A DNA stretch of 64,000 bases, taken from contig NZ_JADWYJ010000003.1 in assembly GCF_021354595.1 (NCBI RefSeq), positions 248,001-312,000 on the forward strand, read 5' to 3'. The notes below the pieces were generated by a model that ran no database searches, was not told the DNA's origin, and saw only the letters and a list, made by a program, of their open reading frames with translations. Positions 46,874 to 55,717 of this stretch are shown here, in pieces (within the stretch, counting starts at the first letter, position 1; every line of letters starts with the position of its first letter). The stretch is from Maribellus sp. CM-23. GTDB lineage: Bacteria; Bacteroidota; Bacteroidia; Bacteroidales; Prolixibacteraceae. The translations under genes were made by a program, and so were the position numbers.

Positions 46874-47794
46874 ATGTACGATATTATCGGAGATGTTCAC
46901 GGACAGGCAGCTTTACTCAAAAAGTTGCTGCTGAAAATGGGGTACGAAAAAGCAAACGGCAGTTTCTCTCATCCCTGCCGGAAAGCCATTTTTGTGGGCG
47001 ATTTTATCAATCGTGGTACCGAAATACGCAAAACCATTAAGATTATTCGATCGATGGTTGAAAGCGGAAATGCTTTTGCCATTCTTGGAAACCACGAGAT
47101 CAATGCTATTATTTATCACCTGACAGATAACCAGGATTCATTATTTGTTAAAAGGCCCAACAGGTATTACCCTGCCTTGATCAAAACCATTAAAGAGTTT
47201 GGTTCTCCAAGGGAGGCGGAGTGGAAAGACAATCTAAACTGGATGCGTACTTTGCCATTATTTCTCGACTTTGGTGACATCAGAATTGTGCATGCCTGCT
47301 GGTCGGATGAGGCTGTGGCAATAGCAGCTTCGGTTTATGAAGAGGGGAGGATCAAGAAGAAAATCTTCCGCACCATTCATAAAAAAGCCGACGATGACAT
47401 CACCAAAAGCGTTTGGTTGCTGACAAAGGGAATTTTGTTAAAAATGCCATCGGATTTGCACGTGGTAAATAATAAAGGGGTTGCTCCGCGTTCATTCAGG
47501 ATGCGTTGGTGGGAAGAAACAGCGGGAATGACCTTTCGCGATCTGTCGTTTGAAAGCAAATATACCTTGCCTGATTATACTGTTCCGGTGCAGATAATTC
47601 CTGAAAATGAGCCATATCCGAATGATGCGCCCATTGTGTTCTTTGGGCATTACTGCAGGGGGAGAGGCCCGATTGTGGTAAAGCCTAATATCTGCTGTGT
47701 AGACTCCTGCGTTACAGGTAGTGGCGTACTAACAGCCTATCGTTGGAGCGGAGAAAAGCAACTGGATGTGGAGAATGTGGTGCAGGTGAAATGA
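46874..47794 (+). CDS. Metallophosphoesterase (PPP-type serine/threonine phosphatase-like)
   Basis: The 306-residue product begins YDIIGDVHGQAALL with the GDxHG motif (residues 6-10), then FVGDFINRG (GDxxxRG) and ILGNHEINA (GNHE), the three metal-binding signatures of the calcineurin-like phosphoesterases; the later VHACW and FFGHYCRG supply the metal-binding His. It resembles the bacterial PPP family (PrpA/ApaH-like) and likely hydrolyses a phosphomonoester or diadenosine polyphosphate in the cytoplasm. It stands alone between a terminator and the tRNA-Asp pair. Confidence 0.85.
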   Translation: MYDIIGDVHGQAALLKKLLLKMGYEKANGSFSHPCRKAIFVGDFINRGTEIRKTIKIIRSMVESGNAFAILGNHEINAIIYHLTDNQDSLFVKRPNRYYPALIKTIKEFGSPREAEWKDNLNWMRTLPLFLDFGDIRIVHACWSDEAVAIAASVYEEGRIKKKIFRTIHKKADDDITKSVWLLTKGILLKMPSDLHVVNNKGVAPRSFRMRWWEETAGMTFRDLSFESKYTLPDYTVPVQIIPENEPYPNDAPIVFFGHYCRGRGPIVVKPNICCVDSCVTGSGVLTAYRWSGEKQLDVENVVQVK

Positions 47795-47853
47795 TTTCGG
47801 TATCTAATGCGTTGTTAGTCAGTTGTTTGTGAAAAATTTCAAAAAAATATTAT

Positions 47854-47889
47854 TTTGTATTGCCGGAAAAAAAAGAAAGTATATATTTG
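47854..47889 (+). promoter_or_regulatory. Candidate tRNA-Asp promoter
   Basis: TATATTTG at 47882-47889 fits the -7 element TAnnTTTG, with TTTG at 47854-47857 as a loosely spaced (24 bases) -33 element. It lies 46 bases before the first tRNA-Asp. Confidence 0.45.
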
Positions 47890-47935
47890 CAACACCTTTG
47901 ACAAGGGTAGTTCTTTAAAGAATATGATTAAAAAT

Positions 47936-48009
47936 GGTGCGGTAGTTCAGTTGGTTAGAATATCGGCCTGTCACGCCGGGGGTCGCGGGTTCGAGTCCCG
48001 TCCGCACCG
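47936..48009 (+). tRNA. tRNA-Asp (GTC), copy 1
   Basis: The acceptor stem GGTGCGG pairs with CCGCACC, the anticodon GTC is at 47970-47972 in a CTGTCAC loop, and the T-arm is GCGGGTTCGAGTCCCG-like. CCA is not encoded (GCATT follows). Confidence 0.97.
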
Positions 48010-48039
48010 CATTTTTAGTCAAATCTTTACATAACATTT

Positions 48040-48113
48040 GGTGCGGTAGTTCAGTTGGTTAGAATATCGGCCTGTCACGCCGGGGGTCGCGGGTTCGAGT
48101 CCCGTCCGCACCG
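48040..48113 (+). tRNA. tRNA-Asp (GTC), copy 2
   Basis: This copy is identical over all 74 bases to copy 1, which it follows by 30 bases; anticodon GTC at 48074-48076. A terminator hairpin starts at once after its 3' end, and its last 27 bases begin the repeat structure that flanks the GIY-YIG gene. Confidence 0.97.
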
Positions 48114-48219
48114 CAAAAAGCAGTTCAGAACAAGAGCTGCTTTTTTTGTTTCTGATGGCCTATTTTGTTTACATATTGCAAAGTGAGCAAGACAGAAGTT
48201 ATTACATCGGTTTTACTTC
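48105..48219 (+). repeat. 115-base direct repeat, copy 1 (tRNA 3' end, terminator, GIY-YIG start)
   Basis: Bases 48105-48219 are repeated without mismatch at 48433-48547. The repeat begins inside the T-arm/acceptor of tRNA-Asp copy 2 (TCCGCACCG), includes the terminator hairpin and the first 65 bases of the GIY-YIG gene. Weaker similarity extends on both sides, including TCGCGGGTT of the tRNA. Confidence 0.92.
48115..48147. terminator. Terminator after tRNA-Asp copy 2
   Basis: An 8-pair stem (AGCAGTTC with GAGCTGCT, loop of 7) extended by A:T pairs has a T-run on the right and an A-run on the left, so it can work on both strands. Confidence 0.8.
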
Positions 48220-48406
48220 GAACCTTGAGATCCGTCTGGAATACCACAACTCCGGGAAATCACGATATACCTCGCGAAAACTACCGTGGAGGATTGTTTA
48301 CAGTGAAAGTTATGCAACCAAATCGGATGCGCTGAAACGTGAGAAATTTCTAAAGCAACAACGCAATCGTGCGTTTTATGAGCGATTGATAAAAAGCGAT
48401 GAATAG
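48155..48406 (+). CDS. GIY-YIG nuclease domain protein (UPF0213-like)
   Basis: From the ATG at 48155 the product is 83 residues, a bare GIY-YIG domain: FVYILQSEQDRSYYIGFTSN holds the two strands with the (G/V)IY ... YIG signature, RLEYHNSGKSRYTSRKLPWR includes the catalytic Arg and the HNxG-x-x-x-Y-T segment, and E of YSESYATKSDALKREKFLK is the metal-binding Glu. Such small proteins are numerous in Bacteroidetes and their role is unknown. The gene begins inside the terminator of tRNA-Asp copy 2, and a tRNA-like fragment starts one base after its stop codon, so it looks like a cassette inserted between a tRNA and its own regenerated 3' end. Confidence 0.88.
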   Translation: MAYFVYILQSEQDRSYYIGFTSNLEIRLEYHNSGKSRYTSRKLPWRIVYSESYATKSDALKREKFLKQQRNRAFYERLIKSDE

Positions 48407-48407
48407 A

Positions 48408-48441
48408 TCGCGGGTTTCCCGAGTGCTCGGGATCCGCACCG
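48408..48441 (+). pseudogene. tRNA-Asp 3'-end relic containing a palindrome
   Basis: TCGCGGGTT (48408-48416) and TCCGCACCG (48433-48441) match the two ends of the T-arm and acceptor of tRNA-Asp. Between them the nine tRNA bases are replaced by the 16-base inverted repeat TCCCGAGTGCTCGGGA (48417-48432). The relic starts one base after the GIY-YIG stop codon. Confidence 0.8.
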
Positions 48442-48547
48442 CAAAAAGCAGTTCAGAACAAGAGCTGCTTTTTTTGTTTCTGATGGCCTATTTTGTTTAC
48501 ATATTGCAAAGTGAGCAAGACAGAAGTTATTACATCGGTTTTACTTC
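48433..48547 (+). repeat. 115-base direct repeat, copy 2
   Basis: This is an exact second copy of 48105-48219. It carries a second terminator hairpin (48443-48475) and the first part of a second GIY-YIG gene, and stops 19 bases before the end of the V-ATPase subunit K gene. Confidence 0.92.
48443..48475. terminator. Duplicated terminator, probably also ending the V-ATPase operon
   Basis: It is identical to the hairpin at 48115-48147. Its A-run side faces the convergent V-ATPase operon, whose last gene ends at 48567, and no other terminator is visible there. Confidence 0.7.
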
Positions 48548-48566
48548 TAATCTTGAAAGTGATTGC
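48483..48566 (+). pseudogene. Truncated second GIY-YIG gene copy
   Basis: The frame begins MAYFVYILQSEQDRSYYIGF exactly as in the full gene but loses similarity after about 28 residues, where it runs into the antisense of the subunit K gene. It lacks the catalytic Glu and most of the domain. Confidence 0.85.
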
Positions 48567-49028
<462 letters not shown>

Positions 49029-49059
49029 TTATTTTAATGTTTTGTTTTTCATATTTCAA

Positions 49060-50850
49060 TCATTTGGTAAAGGGTTTGTATGCCCTGCCTCCGCCTTTAA
49101 ATCCGGCATTTTTATAAAACTCCACAAAAGTCAGACGCATCGGATGAACAAACGAACCAAGCGAGGAGATCAGAATATTCAGTGTATGGCCGAGAATCAG
49201 GAAAATAACAAAGAATACCGGCCCCAGAGTTTTGGAGGAATCCAATATTTGCAAGGCAATGTCGTTAATCACAAAACCGAGAATGGCGCTCGACAGACCC
49301 AAGGCAAACAAACGGATGTAAGACAGCAAATCACCAAAAATGCCGGTAACCGTGGAATATACATCCCAGATTCCTTTACTGACACGCGCAAAAACATTGA
49401 CTTGCGGATCGCTGAAGAAAAGAATAAAAAAGCCTCCAACAGAGATGATGGTGTATAAAATAGCGGCGTTATTCAGGATCACGCCCAGTTTTGCAAGAAG
49501 TGTATACACAAGTATACCTAAGATTATGATCAGCCAGCCGCAAGTCGATAATGCATAGCGGTACCCGAATTGTTTGATCTGGTTGGCCGCCTTCAGAAAC
49601 AATCCGAGAATAATTTGTACGCCGCCCAGTGCCAGCGAAAGCTGAAACATTTTATTGGGATCGAGAAAAAGGTTTCTGAAATTTTGGGTGAGAGAAAATT
49701 CGGCTTCAATTAAATTGATGCCAAAGAAAGTGCCGGATACAATCCCGAACAGGAGGGTAGCAGCACCTAAAAACTGTAAAAGACTCAGGTAAGGCAAAAA
49801 CTTTTTATCGGCAAAAGGTTTGTAAATACCGGCACCCACAAGGAATAATAAACCATAACCGGCATCGCCCAGGCAAAAGCCAAAGAACAGCATAAAAAAG
49901 GGGGCGAAAAAGACAGTTAGATCAATTTCTGCATAATTGGGTAAGGAAAACAGGGAGCCGATCGGTTCGAACAAGCTGCTGAACCGGTTATTTTTTAGTA
50001 ACACCGGTATTTTATCTTTGGGTGTTCCCCTTCGTCGTACATAAAGAACTCCGATGTCTTCGATGTACAAATTAAAAATGTCTGATTTCGATCGGGGGAT
50101 CCAACCTTCCAACAGCATTAGTTTATCGTCGGCATTTTTTTCGGTGGTTACTTTTATCTTTTCAAATTCGAGTTCATTGATGAAGTCCGCCATTTTTTGC
50201 TCCAGCCGTGCGAGTGAAAACTTAGCATATTCATCGAGCTTTTTATTAAGCTGATCAATTTCGGCCTTTGCAACTTCTGTTTGTTTCTCCAGTTCTGAAG
50301 CTGGAATCTCCGGCAAATTCAAAGGCTCTAAATCGAGATCAAATTCTATGTCCTTTGTTCGGATCAGCACGAAATAAATGCGGGAACTTTTTTCTGAAAT
50401 CAAAATGACGGGAAGTCCGGTATTCTCGAGTTCGCGGAACTTTCTGGACGGTGCAGTGTAAAATTCGGGGAAGATATCTTCAGCTTTTAATTGTTGAAGC
50501 AATTGCGGTGAAAAGTTACCCCACAAACGGGCTTTTTCATAGGCTGCTTTCAGTTCTTCAAGCTTACTTTCAAAGTTCCCAATTCTTACTTCAGTATCGA
50601 GGATGGCTTCAGGGAGCTTCTCATCCTTCACAATTTGTTCCACGTTTTGTTCCGGAATATTCCTTTTTTTCAGTACCCGAATGGCCTTTTTATACGTTTT
50701 TATTTCATTGAATTTATCCTTTAATTCTTCGGTTAAATCGGCTTCTTTTTCAATAATGTGCAGTACACCAAGTTTTTGAATATCCTTGAGAAAAGCGTTG
50801 TATTCTTTGTAAAATACCAGAAATGAATATTTTATCATCGGAACAATCAT
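49060..50850 (-). CDS. V-type ATPase subunit I (membrane stator)
   Basis: The 596-residue product has an N-terminal cytoplasmic half with coiled-coil heptads (residues 60-300) and a C-terminal half with about seven transmembrane helices (from PNYAEIDLTVFFAPFFMLFF on), including FGFCLGDAGYGLLF and RLFALGLSSAILG, in which the Arg faces the rotor ring. It provides the ion half-channels and holds the stator stalks. Its start overlaps the subunit D stop by a few bases (ATGA). The proteolipid gene follows. Confidence 0.92.
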   Translation of the reverse strand: MIVPMIKYSFLVFYKEYNAFLKDIQKLGVLHIIEKEADLTEELKDKFNEIKTYKKAIRVLKKRNIPEQNVEQIVKDEKLPEAILDTEVRIGNFESKLEELKAAYEKARLWGNFSPQLLQQLKAEDIFPEFYTAPSRKFRELENTGLPVILISEKSSRIYFVLIRTKDIEFDLDLEPLNLPEIPASELEKQTEVAKAEIDQLNKKLDEYAKFSLARLEQKMADFINELEFEKIKVTTEKNADDKLMLLEGWIPRSKSDIFNLYIEDIGVLYVRRRGTPKDKIPVLLKNNRFSSLFEPIGSLFSLPNYAEIDLTVFFAPFFMLFFGFCLGDAGYGLLFLVGAGIYKPFADKKFLPYLSLLQFLGAATLLFGIVSGTFFGINLIEAEFSLTQNFRNLFLDPNKMFQLSLALGGVQIILGLFLKAANQIKQFGYRYALSTCGWLIIILGILVYTLLAKLGVILNNAAILYTIISVGGFFILFFSDPQVNVFARVSKGIWDVYSTVTGIFGDLLSYIRLFALGLSSAILGFVINDIALQILDSSKTLGPVFFVIFLILGHTLNILISSLGSFVHPMRLTFVEFYKNAGFKGGGRAYKPFTK

Positions 50851-51452
50851 AACTGCATTTCTTTTTGTTGTTGCTGCCGTTTTTTGACAAGTTTCTGAGC
50901 CGATTTCGAAAGATTTACTTCGTCTTCTAGGAAGCGTTTTATCTTACGAATCGCATCTTCGTAACCCGGGATCTGCACTTTTTCATAGAGATTCACTTTT
51001 TGGGTCGTTTTTCTCCGGGCATGATCGAGCAACATCATTTTTTGCTTTCCGAAATTAAGCCGTGTTACAATCAGCGCCACTTTTTTCAGAAAAGTCAACC
51101 CTTCAGGAAACCACTTGGGGCGTTCAAACAAGCTGAATTTCATTTCGCTAAAAAGAATCTCTTCCAACACCGGTATCGAAACTCCTGCCACCTTTCTTTC
51201 TGTTGTCCTCACTTCGGTGATGCTGAGCAATTCGGGCATGAATTCATTCCACAGATTCACCGAGTCGCTGTGCTGTGTAATTATTTCAGTCAGTTCATTT
51301 TCTGTTTCAAGCACTTTGTCTTTTGCCTTTTTTACTTCCAAACGTAGGGCCGATTCCTTGTTTTTTAACGTAGGAAGCGCCCTGGTCCGGATCTTCAGTT
51401 GTTTATCCAGGCGCTGAAGCTCCGTTTTGTTGTATTGAAAGCTGATAGCCAA
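50847..51452 (-). CDS. V-type ATPase subunit D (central shaft)
   Basis: The 201-residue protein is nearly all helical, with long N- and C-terminal coiled-coil helices (NKTELQRLDKQLKIRTRALP and KQKMMLLDHARRKTTQKVNL) as in subunit D, which turns inside the A3B3 head like gamma of F-ATPases. It is translationally coupled to subunit I and separated from the Usp gene by 18 bases. No separate subunit F gene, its usual partner, is seen. Confidence 0.88.
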   Translation of the reverse strand: MAISFQYNKTELQRLDKQLKIRTRALPTLKNKESALRLEVKKAKDKVLETENELTEIITQHSDSVNLWNEFMPELLSITEVRTTERKVAGVSIPVLEEILFSEMKFSLFERPKWFPEGLTFLKKVALIVTRLNFGKQKMMLLDHARRKTTQKVNLYEKVQIPGYEDAIRKIKRFLEDEVNLSKSAQKLVKKRQQQQKEMQL

Positions 51453-51470
51453 TGGTTAGGATTTAATGTT

Positions 51471-52589
51471 TTACACCGGAAATATCAGCATCGGAATCTT
51501 TTTGCTTGAAACCATGGCTTCTACAAGGTCGCTGTGAAACATTCTGTAAAAGGCCGAATGTTTCTGTTTGGATAATGAAATGAGATCGATATCGTGCGAT
51601 TCCATAAAATCGTCCAGGCCTTTGGGCACACTTTCGCTTTCGGTTGAAACACAGGTAATGTCCACGTCCGGATAATCGCTTTTCAGGAATGTATTGAGCT
51701 CGTCAATTTTTTCCTGGTGGCTTAGATCCTTTTTTGTTGCAATGTGGACACAGTAGATTTTCTTGTCGTACGACTTAAGTATCTCCAACAGTTTATTAAG
51801 CGAAGAATTGTCCGACTCATAAAAGTCGGTGGCATACATTACATTGATTTTTGCTTTGCCTTTAAATTTGGCACCCTCGGGAACTCCAAGTACCGGATAC
51901 TGAGTGTTCTCAATTACTTTCATCAATGTTTTTCCACAAAATTCTCCATTTCCTTCTTTATCCTGTCTTGTTCCCATTACCACAACATCGGGTTTATACC
52001 TTCTGCACGATTCAGTAATCACATTCACCGGTGTTCCCTTCAACATTCGGTAGTGAACTTTTACCGCACGCATCAGCTCTTTTGGAATGCGCTCTTTCAG
52101 TTCTTTGCTGAATTCAACCAGTTTTAACTGCGCCTTGTCAAAAGCTTCCTTTAGCTGCATGTTCACGATTTTCTCCCACGACGTGGTGCTTTTTTGCGAA
52201 TCGGCGAACGTCGGATCGGGGTAGACATACAGGATTTTGACTTCTGCATTTTGTCTGCTCGCCAAACCAATGGCATACTCACACAAATCGAAACAACAGT
52301 CGCTTATTTTGACGGGAACCAAAATCTTTTTGAGCTGCTTTACTTCTCCCATATCCCGTATTTCATCGAGATCATACTCCTTGTGTAACTGCAGGAGTGT
52401 AGCGATGGCTTTTTCCGACTGCCCGGCTTTGACTTTTAATAAAACCTCCCTCGGATCGTACTTTTCGCCAAGTGTCAGACCTTCATTTGTAAAGAATACC
52501 TCGAATCCGTGTTCTTCGAGTTTATCTTTCACAAAACTGCCTAAATAGGCTGTTTTAATCCGTAATAATGTAATCAGTTGATTTTCCAT
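51471..52589 (-). CDS. Universal stress protein with N-terminal extra domain, inside the V-ATPase operon
   Basis: The 372-residue product has an N-terminal segment of about 80 residues (LLRIKTAYLGSFVKDKLEEH, resembling the DUF2007-type signal domain found beside other proteins) followed by two UspA-like domains: KKILVPVKISDCCFDLCEYA to VVMGTRQDK...G, then INVMYATDFYESDNSSLNKL to the C-terminus. The G-x2-G-x9-G-S/T nucleotide motif is only partly kept (GTRQDKEGNGEFCGKTL). It lies between subunits B and D with gaps of 5 and 18 bases, so it is made together with the ATPase and may modulate it. Confidence 0.82.
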   Translation of the reverse strand: MENQLITLLRIKTAYLGSFVKDKLEEHGFEVFFTNEGLTLGEKYDPREVLLKVKAGQSEKAIATLLQLHKEYDLDEIRDMGEVKQLKKILVPVKISDCCFDLCEYAIGLASRQNAEVKILYVYPDPTFADSQKSTTSWEKIVNMQLKEAFDKAQLKLVEFSKELKERIPKELMRAVKVHYRMLKGTPVNVITESCRRYKPDVVVMGTRQDKEGNGEFCGKTLMKVIENTQYPVLGVPEGAKFKGKAKINVMYATDFYESDNSSLNKLLEILKSYDKKIYCVHIATKKDLSHQEKIDELNTFLKSDYPDVDITCVSTESESVPKGLDDFMESHDIDLISLSKQKHSAFYRMFHSDLVEAMVSSKKIPMLIFPV

Positions 52590-52594
52590 GACGG

Positions 52595-53929
52595 TTAGTT
52601 TTTATGCTGATTGATGGTGCCGTATTTTTCTACCAATTCGGCTTTAATCCCTATTTCTGCATACGAGAAATATTTACCGAAAAGTTTCCAGGCCGTGTCG
52701 ATCATCGTATCAATTTCAATATTTATGTCAATCGCCAGGAGCTTTTCCGAGTATTCGCGGGCAAAACTCATGGTTCTTTTGTCGTAATCGGTGAGGTCGA
52801 AACCATTTTCAATCTTTGTTTTCGCATTGGCGGCGTCGGCATAAAGTCGCACGGCCGTATTCATGACCTGCGGGTGGTCTTCCCGCGTTTTCTTTCCAAT
52901 TACGAGTTGTCTTAGGCGGGAAAGGCTGCGGAACGGATCGACAATGACTTTCCCGATATCCGTGTCTTTTCTCAGGAATAACTGGCCTTCGGTTATATAA
53001 CCGGTGTTATCGGGAATGGCATGCGTAATATCGCCCCCCGAAAGCGTTGTAACAGCTATGATAGTTATCGAACCTCCATCGGGAAACTGAACTGCTTTTT
53101 CGTACAGTTTGGCCAGGTCGCTGTATAAGGAACCGGGCATGCTGTCTTTCGACGGGATCTGGTCCATGCGGTTCGATACAATGCTCAGGGCATCGGCGTA
53201 CAAGGTCATGTCGGTAAGCAAAACCAGTACCTTTTGTTTTTTTTCGACAGCAAAATATTCGGCGGCCGTGAGTGCCATATCGGGCACCAGCAGACGCTCT
53301 ACAGGAGGAGCTTCGGTGGTATTCACAAAGCTGATGATACGGTCGGTAGCACCGGCATTTTCAAATACATTTTTGAAAAACAGGTAGTCATCGTTGGAGA
53401 TTCCCATACCGCCTAAAATAATTTTATCGGCCTGGGCCCGAAGAGCTACCATGGCCATCACCTGGTTGTAGGGCTGGTCGGGATCGGCAAAAAACGGAAT
53501 TTTCTGACCGGTTACAATCGTGTTGTTCAGGTCGATTCCTGCAATGCCGGTGGCAATTAGCTCCGAGGGTTGTTTTCTTCGCACCGGGTTTACCGAGGGA
53601 CCACCAATTTCAACCAGTTGCCCTTCTACTTCCGGCCCGCCGTCAATTGGCTGTCCGTAAGCGTTGAAAAACCTTCCGCACAATTCTTCGCTCACAGATA
53701 ACTGCGGTGCATGGCCCAGGAAAATCACTTCTGAATTGGTTGGAATTCCCTCGGTTCCTGAAAAGATCTGCAAGGTGACGAGGTCTCCTTCAATTTTGAC
53801 AACCTGTGCCAAACGATCGTTTACCTGCGCCATTTCTTCGTTTCCTACACCGGTGGCATGCAACGAGCAGGTGGCTTTGGTTACCTGACTGACGCGCGTG
53901 TATATTTTTTGAAAAGCTATCGGTTCCAT
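52595..53929 (-). CDS. V-type ATPase subunit B
   Basis: The 444-residue product matches the non-catalytic B subunit: no Walker A lysine, ELIATGIAGIDLNNTIVTGQ, KIPFFADPDQPYN, ALTAAEYFAVEKKQKVLVLL, and YSDLAKLYEKA with SITIIAVTTLSGGDITHAIP. It forms the alternating hexamer with subunit A. The gene is 9 bases after subunit A. Length is normal (about 450-460 in the family). Confidence 0.93.
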   Translation of the reverse strand: MEPIAFQKIYTRVSQVTKATCSLHATGVGNEEMAQVNDRLAQVVKIEGDLVTLQIFSGTEGIPTNSEVIFLGHAPQLSVSEELCGRFFNAYGQPIDGGPEVEGQLVEIGGPSVNPVRRKQPSELIATGIAGIDLNNTIVTGQKIPFFADPDQPYNQVMAMVALRAQADKIILGGMGISNDDYLFFKNVFENAGATDRIISFVNTTEAPPVERLLVPDMALTAAEYFAVEKKQKVLVLLTDMTLYADALSIVSNRMDQIPSKDSMPGSLYSDLAKLYEKAVQFPDGGSITIIAVTTLSGGDITHAIPDNTGYITEGQLFLRKDTDIGKVIVDPFRSLSRLRQLVIGKKTREDHPQVMNTAVRLYADAANAKTKIENGFDLTDYDKRTMSFAREYSEKLLAIDINIEIDTMIDTAWKLFGKYFSYAEIGIKAELVEKYGTINQHKN

Positions 53930-53938
53930 CTTTTTGAT

Positions 53939-55711
53939 TTATACAGCTTGCTCTTCAGTTTTTCTTTTTTCGTTAATGATGCTTTTCAACTCTTCTTCAT
54001 AGTTCCTGAACGGTTCAGATTGAAACTCTGAATAATTCATTTGTTTGAAAACGTTGATGATCCGCTTGAAATAGGGATTCACTTCCTCAAACTTGTTGAA
54101 AGTGAAAGCGGTATTGCATACTTCCAGTACTTTATCCATCATGTATTTCTGACGAGGAATGGGCGTGGAAGCGTCGATATTATCAAAAGCATCCTGCTGC
54201 AAAATGACAAAGTCGATCACCTCCGATTTCCAGAATATTTCGTGGTAATGAATCGGGACTCCGTCATCTCCAAGAATGTTGATCTGTTCGTAAGCTTCGT
54301 TTCCGCGGATCAGAATATTCTTGACTTCAAGTATCTGGTCGATCCAGTTGCTGCCAATCGATTGGGAAACGAATTCAATAAATTCGGGATATTCCAGGTA
54401 TTTGGAATAACTGTCCACCGCATCGATGGCGGGATAGCGTTTGCTGTCGGCCCTGTTTTGCGAAAGGGAATAAAAACAACGCGCGGCTTTTTTAGTGGCT
54501 TCGGTCACGGGTTCTTTTAAGTTGCCACCGGCAGGTGAAACGGTCCCAATAAATGTGACGGATCCGGTTTTCCCGTTGTGCAGACGAACATAGCCGGCGC
54601 GTGCATAAAAGTTGGAAATAATAGCCGGTAAATCCATAGGGAAAGCATCGGGGCCGGGAAGCTCTTCCATTCGGTTCGACATTTCGCGCAAAGCCTGTGC
54701 CCAGCGTGAAGTAGAATCGGCCAGGAGGAGAATTTTTAAGCCCATTTGCCGGTAATATTCAGCAATGGTCATGGCGGTGTAAACCGAAGCTTCACGGGCC
54801 GCCACCGGCATATTCGACGTGTTGGCAATGATCGTGGTTCGCTCCATCAGTTTTCTTCCCGTTCGCGGGTCGTCCAGTTCCGGGAATTCAGAAAACAGTT
54901 CAACCACTTCGTTGGCGCGTTCTCCGCAGGCTGCCACAACTATCATATCGGCCTCCGCCTGTTTCGAAAGCGCGTGCTGCAACACTGTCTTACCAGTTCC
55001 AAAAGGTCCGGGGATAAAGCCGGTTCCTCCTTCCACAATCGGATTAATGCAGTCGATCACACGGATTCCGGTTTCCATAAAATTGAAAGGCCGGGGCTTT
55101 TCTCTGTAAGCTTTTATGGGGATTTTAATGGGCCATTTTTGCACCATCGTTACCCTATATTCTTCGCCTTTGCCATCTTTCAGTAAGGCAATGGTATCAT
55201 CAATTTTGTAGCTTCCTTCGCTATTGATTTTTGAAACTTTGTATCGACCATCCAGTATAAAAGGGACCATAATTTTGTGAGGAATCCAGTTTTCAGCCAC
55301 CTCACCCAGCCACGATCCGGCAACTACTGTTTCGCCCTTTTTGGCAAGCGGTTTAAAGTCCCATAGTTTGTCAGGTTCAAGCGGGTGTGTGTATTCGCCT
55401 TTCCGAAGGAAGATACCTTCCATTTTATTGAGGTCGTTTTGCAAACCATCGAAATTTTTCGACAAAATTCCCGGGCCGAGTGTTGCTTCGAGGAGGTGAC
55501 CAGTAAATTCGACTTCGGTTCCTGTTTTTAGACCACGGGTGCTTTCAAATACCTGGAGGTAAGCATAAAACGCTCCAATGCGAATCACCTCGGCCATGAG
55601 TTTGACTCCGGCAAAGTGGATGTAGCAGATCTCGTTTTGAGAAACCGGTCCGTCAACCTTTACCATTACGAGGTTGGAAATAATACCCGCCACTTTACCT
55701 GTTGTTGCCAT
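53939..55711 (-). CDS. V-type ATPase subunit A (catalytic)
   Basis: The 590-residue product has the Walker A loop GPFGTGKT (about residue 237), the subunit A-specific non-homologous insert (residues 110-190, KGETVVAGSWLGEV), GERANEVVEL, and the Walker B region LLLADSTSRWAQALREMSNR. It hydrolyses or makes ATP in the A3B3 head. The gene is 6 bases after the DUF2764 gene and 9 bases before subunit B. Confidence 0.94.
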   Translation of the reverse strand: MATTGKVAGIISNLVMVKVDGPVSQNEICYIHFAGVKLMAEVIRIGAFYAYLQVFESTRGLKTGTEVEFTGHLLEATLGPGILSKNFDGLQNDLNKMEGIFLRKGEYTHPLEPDKLWDFKPLAKKGETVVAGSWLGEVAENWIPHKIMVPFILDGRYKVSKINSEGSYKIDDTIALLKDGKGEEYRVTMVQKWPIKIPIKAYREKPRPFNFMETGIRVIDCINPIVEGGTGFIPGPFGTGKTVLQHALSKQAEADMIVVAACGERANEVVELFSEFPELDDPRTGRKLMERTTIIANTSNMPVAAREASVYTAMTIAEYYRQMGLKILLLADSTSRWAQALREMSNRMEELPGPDAFPMDLPAIISNFYARAGYVRLHNGKTGSVTFIGTVSPAGGNLKEPVTEATKKAARCFYSLSQNRADSKRYPAIDAVDSYSKYLEYPEFIEFVSQSIGSNWIDQILEVKNILIRGNEAYEQINILGDDGVPIHYHEIFWKSEVIDFVILQQDAFDNIDASTPIPRQKYMMDKVLEVCNTAFTFNKFEEVNPYFKRIINVFKQMNYSEFQSEPFRNYEEELKSIINEKRKTEEQAV

Positions 55712-55717
55712 AAGTCG

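Noticed and set aside
47936-48113. Two tRNA-Asp copies as att sites of a large island between them
   Set aside because: Only 30 bases separate them, so this is a simple tandem pair; the cassette-like structure lies on the 3' side instead.
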